Assembly (NCBI GenBank): GCA_004009845.1
Contig: RMBW01000339.1
Coordinates: forward strand, 1-11,957
Length of the DNA: 11,957 bases
Source: Davidsoniella eucalypti
Taxonomy: Eukaryota > Ascomycota > Sordariomycetes > Microascales > Ceratocystidaceae
Direction: 5' to 3'
Part shown: piece after piece, positions 1 to 8,700 of the stretch
How positions within the stretch are numbered: the stretch's first letter is position 1
Layout of the letters: every line of letters begins with the position of its first letter
Position numbers and translations under genes: made by a program
The notes under the pieces: model-generated
What the model was told of the DNA's origin: nothing
Database searches by the model: none
Seen by the model: only the letters and a program-made list of their open reading frames with translations

Positions 1-1100
1 TCGCCAGTCTCCTCTACATGGTTTCATTTCATTTCACTTTCTATGTTTCCTTCTTCTTCTACGAAACTATCTTTCGTTGATGTACATGTCTCGCCTACCG
101 CCTCATACGTATGTCTTGTCTCTATGTTACCAGTCGACTGAGTTTGTCTTTGGTGGGTAATCGAATCATGTATATCTTGCTTGAGCTGAACATTATACAC
201 GAGCGCCTACCAGGCTTTTTATGTGCATTTTATCATGCCCAAGCCTTTTGTGCTCGCTTTTCTCTATATGTTTCTGTCCACGTACCTAAATTTGTATCCC
301 CCATAAGAAGCTTTGTCCTTGGCACTTTTGGTATGCTGGTAGCCTCTACCCTTATGGTGTGATACACCAAAGCAGGTGCAGCCCAAGCTTTTCACATCCT
401 CAACATTGTGGGTATCTGCTCAAAGAAAATACCGAATTTTCAGCATATGTCGGCAAAGCCAAGAACCGTATTTCATGGACGTACACATAGGCCAGTCATT
501 GTACGTAAACCAGTCCGTTATATCAGTCTGTTTTGTGGTGGTGACTCGTTTCAGATAAACGCCATTTTGATGCAAACTGTTTAACCCTAAGGCAAAATAT
601 ATAAGTTATGTCAGCGCAGCATTAACCCTTTCGGACAAGGGTCAAAAATAGGTAGGTTTTGTAAGTTACTGCTTGGTGAAATGAAAAAGTATAGCATTAG
701 AGCACGACATGATGTATACATTGGGTTTGTGACGATATCTTCGGTGTGCTCGGTTCGCTTCATAGTATGCTGTGCTTTGAAAGCACGGTATACGAACAAA
801 AAAAAAAAAAAAAAGTTAGACAAATAGCGCAGTATCTGCTTCAATCGTGCATATAGACGAAGTTGCTGAATGAAAAAGCTTTGTTTGAATGACTGGTGCA
901 TAAAAATGCGTACAAACGAGCTTTGTCTTGCTCTGTTTTCCATCATGTATCTTGCCGGCTTACTTGTACGACGGCTCGTACATATGTACATAGAGGAAGA
1001 AGGTTGGGGGACCGTATTTTGTGGTAGAAAGATACATAAGAACTGTATGGACAGCCAGCCATAGCATATGTACCACTATAACAGCGGATGATGGGTTTTA
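1..1100. other. Intergenic, no supportable gene
   Basis: Short frames only. Two + frames are open from the left edge (to about 141 and 158) but show no recognisable protein and lie in CT-rich sequence. An 83-codon ATG frame at 111-362 (+) encodes an anonymous hydrophobic sequence. A GTAAGT at 661-666 lacks a branch site. A neighbouring gene may lie just outside the window. Confidence 0.5.
798..814. repeat. Poly-A run (A17)
   Basis: Seventeen consecutive A. On the minus strand it gives a poly-Phe stretch in a chance frame. There is no sign that it is the tail of a retroposed copy: the 5' flank has no recognisable gene and no target duplication was seen. Confidence 0.85.
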
Positions 1101-1192
1101 GTCAAACTTTGGCTTCGTTTTTTCTCTTTTTTTTTCTTTGCTGTTTCGTGCTGCTACGTTCAAAGACAATAGTCTGCGCCCCATATTGGAAG

Positions 1193-1323
1193 GTAAGTTA
1201 GACCATAGGCAAAGGCAAGAAAGAAACGCCGGTGCTGAACATGCACGATCCGAAGTGTACAAGCGAAGCTCAGCCAAAGAAGACACGAAAATAGGTCGAG
1301 CAAAGCTGACCCCGAGTGCGTAG
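1193..1323 (+). other. Candidate intron of a + strand transcript
   Basis: Donor AAG|GTAAGT at 1193, branch CTGAC at 1306-1310 and acceptor GCGTAG at 1323, with the branch A 14 nt before the end. This is a complete fungal intron signature, 131 nt long. A pyrimidine-rich patch at about 1114-1140 precedes it and could mark a transcription start. Downstream are small ATG frames at 1486-1593 (35 codons) and 1556-1726 (56 codons), neither recognisable. It could be a short spliced non-coding RNA, a leader, or chance. Confidence 0.3.
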
Positions 1324-1727
1324 TTGGAGCAGAATAGCGTTGACAAAAGGCAAAAAAAACAAAATAGACACGGCTTAGTTTAATCCCCTTCTTCTCACTA
1401 TTGGCTTCCAGATTTAATTTGATTTTTCCATAACAGAGTCATCCCACCGGCAGGCTTACGACTACATTGTGATATGGTACAAAAGATGCAAAAGAACGAG
1501 TTGTCTCAAGACACCATGATGTGTTTGATGGGCTGGAATGTGGTTGGCTGGAATAATGAGATTAAAGAGACCTGTCAGAGAAGAAACTGGTAGGAGAACG
1601 CTATTCGAAGCTTTAGAGAAGCAGAATGGAAGAGAAAATGGCACTTTTTTTCTCACCGTCCGAACAGGCAGATCTCGTCGTCCTATCAGTTGTTTAGGAG
1701 TGGCCATTTTTGAGATCCCAATCTAAA

Positions 1728-2060
1728 GGAAGAAAAATAAAATAAAAACCAAGAAGCACTAGAAAGATAGCAAAAAATAGGCCAAAACGGCACAACAAAC
1801 CTCAAATAAAACAAAACAACTAACTAATAAGGAAGAATAAAGAATAACATCGTTCTAATAAACACACTCTTTTGTTTTCCCCAAATCAAAGAAAAAATAA
1901 AAGACCAAAAAAAAAACAGACCAAATGATATCAAAGTCAGTAAGAAATCATTTAAATGAAGAAGAAAAAAAAAAACTTTTCTCGACCCGAACAGAAACAA
2001 ATAGTGCAAAAAATAAAGAAATACCCTGCAAAGAAAAATAAATAAAAGTCGTACATCCAA
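1728..2060. repeat. A-rich, T-poor tract
   Basis: Strong strand asymmetry: for example, 1741-1800 contains 35 A and 4 T. The tract is not a simple tandem repeat. No ORF of interest is present; minus-strand frames here are T-rich and give low-complexity hydrophobic sequence. Confidence 0.6.
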
Positions 2061-2659
2061 ATGTAACAATGCTAGGAAAACTTGACAACCCCGCACGAGG
2101 GTAGCCATTTATTCCCAGCAAAACAATATCTTTTAGGTGCAAAGTCAAGGACCGAACATGATAATGCTTAGAACCCCAAACTTATACGGTGATATGTGCC
2201 AAGATGGACGGGAACGGAAAGAATGAAAAACAGATGAACCGGGAGTTGGCATACCAGATCAAGAAGATGGCCAATAAAGAAGAAAAAATCCGTAATCAAA
2301 ACGAAGACAATAAAACAATAGAATTTCCATCAAACGGCAGAGAAGATGCCTGATCCCCACAGCCTAAAACTGCATCCTCGGATAAAAAACGAAGGTTATA
2401 AAGAAGAGAATGAAGACATCGTGGCGCTGTCTGATGTAAAAAGGACGGAAAGAGAGCAATGCAATACTGAGACCCAGGTGATCTGGGAGGGGACGTGACA
2501 ACAAAGTGAGGGGGATGGAGGGGAAACTTAATGATGGCTCTTGCGCTAGGGTATCTCAAAAAGAAAAGGAAAAATTCAAAGGATCCTCAGAAACAATGTA
2601 AATGCTCTCCTCTGCTTTTCAGACCACGAAGTAATGACAAGCTGGAAACAATATTTTAA

Positions 2660-2709
2660 GGGGGGGGAGGGTAGTGAATGCTTTTATATGAAACGGGGAT
2701 GGGGGGGGG
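2660..2709. repeat. Paired poly-G runs (G8 and G9)
   Basis: G8 at 2660-2667 and G9 at 2701-2709, each followed by AGGG. On the minus strand (the direction of the upstream gene) these are C runs. Length is likely to vary between strains or by sequencing error. Confidence 0.8.
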
Positions 2710-2800
2710 AGGGTTGATTTGGTACAGGTTGCCCCATATAAAAAAAAATATTAAGAGATCTTTTAACAAGAAATGCAAGAAGACAGACAATCGAAGAAGA

Positions 2801-2820
2801 TAATAAAACGTAATAAAACG
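2801..2820. repeat. Tandem 10-bp duplication
   Basis: TAATAAAACG occurs twice in direct succession. It sits about 130 nt past the stop of the 469-aa gene, inside its likely 3' UTR, where it reads as U-rich CGUUUUAUUA repeats. Confidence 0.8.
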
Positions 2821-2952
2821 CAGTAGAATGATAATCCTATGCGGAATAGAAGTTGGGGGCAATGGATCATGGTCAAGAGACCATAAAACAGCGTAGCCCG
2901 AAGAAACGTGTAGATATGGTAGACTGTGTCTGCACAATGGCGAGAAACGTAT

Positions 2953-4362
2953 TTAACGAGTAGGGTTGCGGATGATATCCTCACAGTTCACATCCCATTC
3001 ACGGAGGAACTTCTCCATACCGGCCATGAACGACCGAATAGGGGCAAGCTGGGCATCACGACCAAAGAGGGTCTTGACGAACTCGACACCAGAGTTGCTG
3101 CCGAGGTTGCCACGGCGAGACTCGGCGGCACGGAGCATAGGGTTCTCGCAGGCCTTCAGAATCTTGCGTAGAAGCTTGATCAGAGCGTTACCGTCGTCCA
3201 GGTATCTTGACACGATTTCATAGTTCTTGTGGGCGCGGATTCTCTCGACAGTCTGGTCGCAAGTGCGGATCTTGCCGAAGAGCTGAATCAGGTGCAACCA
3301 CAGCTTTCCGGCATCGTCTGCCTCGCGGCTAGCAGCGCCGTGGTGGTGGACAGTCCAGTCGTAAATCCACTTTCCTAGAGAGTTGGCGTCGAACACAGAA
3401 CCGAGCAGAAGGATGGGCATCTGGCTCGGATCCCAGTTCTTCAGTGAGTAGCCAGAGGGAATGCCATGGGCCTTGGCATCGGCGTCAGTGGCAGCCCTTG
3501 GTTTGTTGGGCGTGGATGAACCGCTGTTGGGAGCGCTTGACTTCTTGTTGCTGGAGCGAGGCATGGCAGTGGCAGGGCGCTGAGGAGTGGTCATGGAGGG
3601 CCGGCGAGCAGCAGTATTGGGACGCGAAGGAACATCTTGCTGGCGTCTGGAGTGCTTGTCATAGGGATCGTGCATGGGGCTATACGGCCCGGCCTGTGAG
3701 AATACTCTATCAGTCGCATGTTCCCTTACTGCGTCGTCCCCAAACGAGTTACGTCGCCGGCTCTGTCCCATGTTGGTGTGGGTATGGGTGAGGTGTGGGT
3801 TTGGGTTTGGGATGCCATATCCCTTTTGTTTGTAGTAGTCGATTCTACGGTTGCGGCTGCCGGGCGAGGCCGTTTCGTAGACCAGGGCACCCTCACGGTT
3901 GAAGTACTCGTCGTCCGACTCACCGCTAGGCGTGCTGTCGCGGGTAGGGATGAACGAGAGGCGTCGAGAGTGTGAGGACGGCGGAAGCGGCGACGTCGCG
4001 TTGTAGGGAGGAATGTTGCGAGAATATAGACCATTACTCACATTAGCCGTGGCATAGTGGCCGTCGCTGTTGTATCGTGGCGAGGCCGTGGGTGGGCGGG
4101 GGCTGGTGTACTCGCTGTTATACACTGGCGTGGCATTGGTGCTGGCCGCGCGGAAATGAGCGCGGGTTGCTGGTCTTTGCGGGCTCTGGGTCGAAGCTGT
4201 GCGAGGGGGGGCATAGTAGCCCGAGAACGGAGTGCCGTGGGGCGACGAGGTGGCAGTTCCCGGCGGCGAGTGGTAGCGGTCGCTGTAGTCGTTGTGCATG
4301 TTGTAGAAGGGGGCAGTTGATGGCATGCCGGCGTGAGGGGAAGCGGCCCCGAGTCCAGACAT
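2953..4362 (-). CDS. Ser/Pro-rich protein with conserved C-terminal helical block, 469 aa, function unknown
   Basis: Uninterrupted frame from ATG at 4362-4360 to TAA at 2955-2953. The frame extends 14 codons further upstream only by assuming a GTG start; the ATG is preferred because it has A at -3 and begins a typical protein start (MSGLGAASPH). Residues 1-300 are low complexity, rich in S, P, T, R, Y and N, and probably disordered, with many SP/TP sites, three RRxS motifs (S136, S206, S256) and a twice-used [ST]PQRPAT motif (60-66, 259-265). Residues 145-153 form an acidic patch (PSGESDDEY). Residues about 303-465 are compositionally normal and largely helical, starting GYSLKNWDP, then LLGSVFDANSLGKWIYDWT (319-337), then amphipathic helices to DVNCEDIIRNP. 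From memory, this block matches a family widespread in Pezizomycotina and often mislabelled 'vegetative cell wall protein gp1'. There is no signal peptide or membrane segment, so it is probably cytoplasmic or nuclear. Its biochemical role is unknown. Existence is near certain; function is not assigned. Confidence 0.95.
   Translation of the reverse strand: MSGLGAASPHAGMPSTAPFYNMHNDYSDRYHSPPGTATSSPHGTPFSGYYAPPRTASTQSPQRPATRAHFRAASTNATPVYNSEYTSPRPPTASPRYNSDGHYATANVSNGLYSRNIPPYNATSPLPPSSHSRRLSFIPTRDSTPSGESDDEYFNREGALVYETASPGSRNRRIDYYKQKGYGIPNPNPHLTHTHTNMGQSRRRNSFGDDAVREHATDRVFSQAGPYSPMHDPYDKHSRRQQDVPSRPNTAARRPSMTTPQRPATAMPRSSNKKSSAPNSGSSTPNKPRAATDADAKAHGIPSGYSLKNWDPSQMPILLLGSVFDANSLGKWIYDWTVHHHGAASREADDAGKLWLHLIQLFGKIRTCDQTVERIRAHKNYEIVSRYLDDGNALIKLLRKILKACENPMLRAAESRRGNLGSNSGVEFVKTLFGRDAQLAPIRSFMAGMEKFLREWDVNCEDIIRNPTR
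3694..3729 (-). other. In-frame 36-nt intron-like segment inside the CDS
   Basis: On the minus strand, codons 212-223 begin GTAAGG and end TTCTCACAG, with a branch-like GACTGAT in between, exactly in phase 0. The segment can therefore be read through or removed without changing frame. A length of 36 nt is below the usual fungal minimum, and the encoded stretch (V212 to Q223) fits the disordered region, so read-through is the default. It is recorded because a gene caller might place an intron here. Confidence 0.2.
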
Positions 4363-4920
4363 TGTGGCTAGTGTGTGTGTCGTGCTTTGGTGCGTATATG
4401 ACACGATGAGGTGGTGGGATACAGTGAGATGACCGCCTAAGAGGTCAAGTTACCCTCGTTTTGATCACCAACCGAAACGAAGAAAAAAGAAAGAAACGAC
4501 AAGAATGGATAGAAACAAACAATATGCTGTAGGAAGATGCTATGTGTAGACGTTGTGTTGTGGCTTCAGCTCACTATGCAGTTTTGAGGAACGGCAGCGT
4601 TTAAAGAGCAGCACATATCAATATTGAAAGAAAGCTTGGAGTGCCCAATGTGTACGAGGCAAGACCAGAGTATGTGTTTCTGGTGGCAGATGCAAGTTTT
4701 GAGGACGATGGATGACGAGATTGATTAGATTAAGATATCTGGAGTCCACGGTAGACGACCTGATGAGGAATGAGAAGAATGATGAGACGATGATGATCGA
4801 ATGGCGGAAGGTAGTTCGTGATAGAGTCGAAAGTAGTCCAGTCCAAGAAGAAAAATTAATGTCGTGTTGCAAGAGCAAGACTAGGAGCAGGATTAGAATT
4901 CAGTAGTTACAAAGTCGGCG
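4363..4920 (-). other. Probable 5' leader of the 469-aa gene
   Basis: Minus-strand sequence upstream of the start is pyrimidine-rich in patches (for example the CT/T-rich run at about 4478-4500) and carries a CA repeat just before the ATG (about 4365-4390). Reading the + strand for CAT, I find only one minus-strand ATG between 4363 and 4951, at 4616. By composition about nine would be expected, so the stretch looks like a leader selected against upstream starts. A leader intron is conceivable: donor GTGAGC near 4575, and GGTAACTTGACC followed by TCTTAG near 4435-4450. This is not compelling. The exact transcription start is not visible and is placed near 4900 by inference from the TATA-like element upstream. 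Confidence 0.55.
4566..4616 (-). promoter_or_regulatory. Upstream ORF (16 codons plus stop) in the leader
   Basis: ATG at 4616-4614 opens a complete short frame, MCCSLNAAVPQNCIVS, ending at TGA 4568-4566, 203 nt before the main start. It is the only ATG in the whole presumed leader. In this position a uORF would be met first by scanning ribosomes and could lower or condition translation of the main frame. Regulation is inferred; only the frame and its isolation are seen. Confidence 0.45.
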
Positions 4921-4935
4921 AGTGGGTGACTGCTT

Positions 4936-4973
4936 CTTTTAAACAAATCCGCATGAAAAGAACGAAAAATTGG
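4936..4973 (-). promoter_or_regulatory. TATA-like element and CCAAT box
   Basis: On the minus strand GTTTAAAAG (4944-4936) lies 25 bp downstream of a CCAAT pentamer (4973-4969) and just upstream of the ATG-free, pyrimidine-rich leader. This order, CCAAT then TATA-like then leader, fits a fungal core promoter for the 469-aa gene. Such short motifs also occur by chance; the position relative to the leader is what supports the call. Confidence 0.4.
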
Positions 4974-5400
4974 TAATTCCAAAAATGTCGACAAGTTTAT
5001 CGATTTTATGTAAAGGGGGCGTGTTGTTTCCACATAAAAACTCATTTTTTATCGAAATGACACATATATTTGATGTATTTAATGATTAATATCCTGTTCG
5101 CCTACAGTACGAATTGATTTTGTTCTTACGGCAACCCCCCCCCCCCCCCATTCTGTCCTTTTGGTTGATAAGACCTGTCTTTTTATTTTTTCACTACTCA
5201 TTGTTTTGTCGATTTTGAAAAGAAGAGAAGAAAAATGTGTGTCTTGCTTCTTACGATATCACCGCCTCTTCAACTATCGTTATCAAACCCAAATTTGTCC
5301 AGCTACAATAATGAGAAACTCAACAGCAATATATTGACAACTACATGTACAAAATATCATAACGTACATCACAGTAGAATGGAAATACAATAAGCGACCA
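4974..5400. other. Upstream / bidirectional promoter region
   Basis: AT-rich, no ORF. It lies between the CCAAT/TATA-like elements of the minus-strand gene and the CT-rich leader of a + strand transcript. It contains the C15 run. No specific activator site is claimed. Confidence 0.35.
5135..5149. repeat. Poly-C run (C15)
   Basis: Fifteen consecutive C, about 770 bp upstream of the main ATG, in the region between the minus-strand gene and the divergent + strand transcript. It is G15 on the gene strand. Confidence 0.85.
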
Positions 5401-5781
5401 GCATCCGTATCTCCCTCCTCTTGCCATCGTTGTCTTCTGCTTGTGATAATACATGTGCCGCTACTATCTCATTCCATCCTCTTCTCTGGGGGAGGCAGCG
5501 TGCCGTGCACGTCCAACCAACTGCAAATACGCTACGCATCAGATACAGTCTCCGTGGTATCAGAAGACAAAAAGAACGCGCCAGAGCACCTCTATCCTCT
5601 TCTTCCTCCTTTCCTTCTTCTCCTTCTATTCCCTCCCCCAGAGCTCAGAATAGCAACTGGTCTTGCCCCCGAGAAGGCACCAGCGGCGCATATCTCCTTG
5701 TGCACACCCTCGGCGGCGACACAGGCCAGCAGGTGAGAAGTGAGTCAGAATGAGCATGGCTGTTAAGTGCTAGCCAAGCAA
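5400..5781 (+). ncRNA. Candidate exon 1 of a divergent spliced transcript, probably non-coding
   Basis: A long pyrimidine tract (about 5588-5640) of the type found at fungal transcription starts is followed by GC-richer sequence and then a run of consensus splice donors: CAG|GTGAGA (GT at 5733), GTGAGT (5740) and CAA|GTAAGT (5782). Frames across 5421-5753 and 5443-5736 are open but contain no ATG. The one ATG frame (5453-5653, 66 codons) ends before the donors and encodes low-complexity sequence. An ATG at 5751 stops after seven codons. I therefore favour a non-coding RNA or an untranslated leader. Boundaries are approximate. Confidence 0.35.
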
Positions 5782-5839
5782 GTAAGTATAAATGAGATTG
5801 GTCACTTCTAATCATCGCTCTTATGTTGCACGAAGTCAG
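5782..5839 (+). other. Strong candidate intron, 58 nt
   Basis: GTAAGT donor at 5782-5787, branch CTAAT at 5808-5812 and acceptor CAG ending at 5839. All three sites match fungal consensus with normal spacing (branch A to AG, 28 nt) and a typical length. A second, more pyrimidine-rich acceptor (TTTGTTCAG, ending 5908) could be used instead. The sequence after either acceptor meets stops quickly in most frames, supporting a non-coding or untranslated role. Confidence 0.45.
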
Positions 5840-6023
5840 ATATAGTCATTTGCCATGCTAGTTGCAAAAATGCCGTGATGCCTAGTTGTATGTCTTCTCT
5901 TTGTTCAGGCTACATTGTATTACTATCTATAATCTTAAGTCGTACTACAAGGCTTCACTCTCACCCTAAACTTGAAAACGAGATGTCTTTATTCGATTTG
6001 AGCTAGTATGTGTACATACATTG

Positions 6024-6065
6024 TACTAATAGGTGGTGTACTAGTATACCAACCTATAACTAGTA
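6024..6065. repeat. 42-bp imperfect palindrome
   Basis: Left arms TACTA, ATAGGT and GGTGTA; centre CTAG; right arms TATACC, ACCTAT and TAGTA. The outer and middle arms pair perfectly, and the inner arm pairs with one G-T. Only a one-base bulge (6051) and a three-base bulge (6058-6060) interrupt it. Seventeen arm pairs plus a self-complementary centre is far beyond chance for one site. Confidence 0.75.
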
Positions 6066-6545
6066 ATGACAATTTGTCTTGGAACCTTTGCTTATTAACA
6101 GGGTTTTACCTTAAAAGACCAATTTGCTCGGGACTGACTCTAATGTAAGCGAAATGAAATCATGTTAGAATACTCTAGCTGCTTCTACTAGGGTTTGCGT
6201 ATTAATTGTTTTGTAAGCAAGAAAAAAGTTTAGACGTATTCAGTACTTGTTAGATATAAAAAACAGGGAATCTAACAGGCAGATAAAGGTACATCCTTAT
6301 TCTCTTCAATCAAGTTATTCTAACCCGGCCATTATCAAAATCGAGGCCACACACCTTCTAATTTGATACTCTGTTACTGGCTTTCTTGATTGATCATCAA
6401 TATAAACACAGACAATGTTTCTAGCATGTATTTGATGTCGATTAACTTACATACAATGTCGCAGGGAGGCCTAAGGTCTAGACCAGAATATGACTTGGGC
6501 ATGATGTGAGCAATGAGCTCGATTGGTAACCAAAATAGCCGGTTT

Positions 6546-6561
6546 TTACAAGACCTTGTAA
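6546..6561. repeat. Short inverted repeat
   Basis: TTACAAG and CTTGTAA separated by AC: a perfect 7-bp repeat. On its own this could be chance. Confidence 0.5.
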
Positions 6562-8149
6562 GGGAGTTAGGCTAATTTCCGTTCTTGTATCTTTCTTCCT
6601 TCATACGTCGTGGTGCTGAACAAAGACACCGTATAATTTCATATATTCTTTTCGCTTTCAACCATTTATAACATCCCTCTAGCTCCGTCATTGGAATGAA
6701 AAGTCAAGTGTATACATTTTCTTGGCTGTACCCATAAAGGCTGGTTCAAGACAAGTTCCAGGCCCTATCCCTCGTCAAGTTGGCCTCACCAAGACTCACA
6801 GTATCTTGCTGGGTCGTGGATACAAGGCATATGATTAATTCACTTCAATGCTATCTACTCACGTTTCACGATGATATAAAGAGCTAGTAGTCATATCAAG
6901 AGGTATATAACGACTAATTGAAGAATCTAGGCCCTGCGAGTCATATAACTTGTGATATATAGACTTGGCAAGGAGATTCAACGGCTCCCACAGTTACTCT
7001 TGATTTCTTCCATTAACATTTACACTATCAACCTACGTACATACTTCTATCCCTTCATAGTTCCTGTGCCACGCTACAGAAGAACCCAGACATATACAGC
7101 ACGGACCAGGATATGTCACTAAAACCGAGCGGCCTGTAATTTAATCAAACAGATCACAGCAAGGACAGAAAAACATGCAGAAAAGAGGTATAACGGAACA
7201 AAACAGGGCATGGACAGGAAAGAAGGCCAATCGGCACCAAAAAGCCACATTTTCATATATAAAGTTGAAGAGAGAGGACAAAGTAACAACACAGTAATGG
7301 CGGATACTCATGAGTCGTCAGTTAATGCAAGTATATCGCCATTACCCAAGCATCAGTTCACAAATTAGGAAATTAGGAAATCAAGTGGTTGATACATGTT
7401 TCCCGGCTACCAAGATATAGTAATTATCGGATTATCAACTAGGCACCAGAGGCCTTATGAAGTCAACTACGGAATTGGCAAAGTCCATGTTCATTCTGGC
7501 GAGTCAACGATATTTCTATGGTGTACAGGGAGGCCCTTGATAGAGAGGGACGATTCGGTCCTAAGAAGATGTTCAGCATGATCATGATCTGAGAGGCCTC
7601 GTTGATCGCAACTAGACAGTCTACAAGCAACCTGTTGACGAAAGGAACAAACATCATTCTCAAACAAATCAAGGAACGTATAAGTCTTCTATGGATTGTT
7701 GAGCTTTACGTACTATTCTTGATATGTTTGTTTGCCACAGGTCAGAGAGCCGAGAAGATCGGAACAAAAGACATCCGCCGAAGAAATTGAAAAAAAGAAG
7801 AAGAGGATAAAACAGAATAAACCCCCTTATGGTTGCACGGAGCTAATGTAGTAATTAGAGCCACGGCCGAGCTGATTTTTAAAGAAGGCAACTCGCCCTT
7901 CAGGACTTGGCGCTGTATGAACAAGAACAAGGACTGCCCGAGCACACCAAGAAGCTATAGCAACGTGCTAAATTAAAGGCTGGAAAGCGGCATCTATGGA
8001 TTTTGTGAGCCGCCTCAATGTGAACTATATTGGATGGAAAATCTGCATTTTAGTTATATCCATGATAGGCAATACACAATCACACTTGTGAAAGCACATT
8101 CAATCTATTTTAGATTCCAGCCAATTCATATATGCCATGTTAGACATCC

Positions 8150-8670
8150 TATGTGAGGGTTTGTTTGCTTGTTGGTGATACCGAAGCGCATCATTGTCGG
8201 CAATCGACATGTGCAACGCAATTATCGGTGTCGCCCAATGTTCTGGCATTATGGCGAGATACAGAGGTTTCCAGGTGTGACTCCCATTCAGTTCGGCAAC
8301 TGGCTGCGCTTGATATCAGCGCTAACTCTGCGTGAAACGTATCTGCTGGATATAAAGTTCGACGGCTTATATATCAACACGAATACGAGATTGTTTGGGT
8401 AGATGGGAAGAAAAGACACAGAACACTTGTAGAAGCTTAATTGTATTCTGGCTGCGGCGATCCAAAACTCCACGAGGATATTAGAATTTGCTGTATTTGC
8501 GCTAGAAGGGACTTTGATGTTCTTTGGTCGTTCCGAGGATAGAGAAAAATAGCATATATTTCTGTGTTCGTATAATAAAGTCTGCCAAAATGAAGAATTA
8601 CATTGAATGCGACTATAGGCAAGGGAAAAAAAAGTAATAATAAAATGAATGTTACAATGCATACCTGGTT
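8150..8670. other. Gene-free stretch with an open + frame
   Basis: The + frame at 8169-8402 is open for 77 codons but has no upstream ATG (it could begin only at TTG). The sequence is compositionally protein-like (for example PMFWHYGEIQRFPG), yet I do not recognise it. A near-palindrome GCGCT/AGCGC around TGATATC lies at 8306-8322. The region could be a decayed gene fragment or chance. Confidence 0.25.
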
Positions 8671-8700
8671 AAAATAAAAAATAAAAATAAAAAATAAAAA
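8671..8700. repeat. AAAAT-type A-rich microsatellite
   Basis: Runs of A4, A6, A5, A6 and A5 separated by single T. It could be a simple repeat or an old A-rich retroposon tail; no flanking target-site duplication was seen. Confidence 0.75.

Larger units (their letters stand above)
2100..2952 (-). other. 3' flank of the 469-aa gene
   Basis: No protein-coding frame is credible here. On the minus strand the sequence after the stop is U/C-rich, as expected of a fungal 3' UTR and terminator. It holds a tandem TAATAAAACG pair and two long G runs (C runs on the gene strand). I see no AATAAA on the gene strand within about 390 nt of the stop, so the poly(A) site cannot be placed. Confidence 0.4.
5910..8150. 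other. Gene-free stretch
   Basis: No ATG frame above about 60 codons is credible on either strand; base composition is AT-leaning with many TA steps. It contains inverted repeats at 6024-6065 and 6546-6561. No tRNA T-loop/acceptor pattern and no transposase-like motif were seen. Confidence 0.5.

Noticed and set aside
611..991. 126-codon minus-strand ATG frame
   Set aside because: It contains a poly-Phe run from the A17 tract, has no recognisable motif and is flanked by no promoter-like sequence.
3938..4041. Intron starting at GTGAGT (4041) in the main CDS
   Set aside because: The nearest CAG acceptor gives 104 nt, shifts the frame and reaches a stop after two codons; read-through keeps the frame and the acidic GESDDEY patch.
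4363..4404. N-terminal extension of the 469-aa protein by 14 residues
   Set aside because: It needs a GTG start at 4404; the ATG at 4362 has a good context and is the normal eukaryotic choice.
2926..4409. Several frames of 80-115 codons opposite or overlapping the main CDS
   Set aside because: They are shadows of a GC-rich coding region, and their sequences are low-complexity R/W/G-rich without independent support.
4618..4878. 86-codon minus-strand frame in the leader
   Set aside because: It starts only at TTG; the same region contains no ATG, which fits an untranslated leader.
8288..8662. 124-codon minus-strand ATG frame
   Set aside because: It is anonymous, with AT-driven composition, and no splice or promoter signal distinguishes it from chance. 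It is the best of the desert's ATG frames but not supportable.
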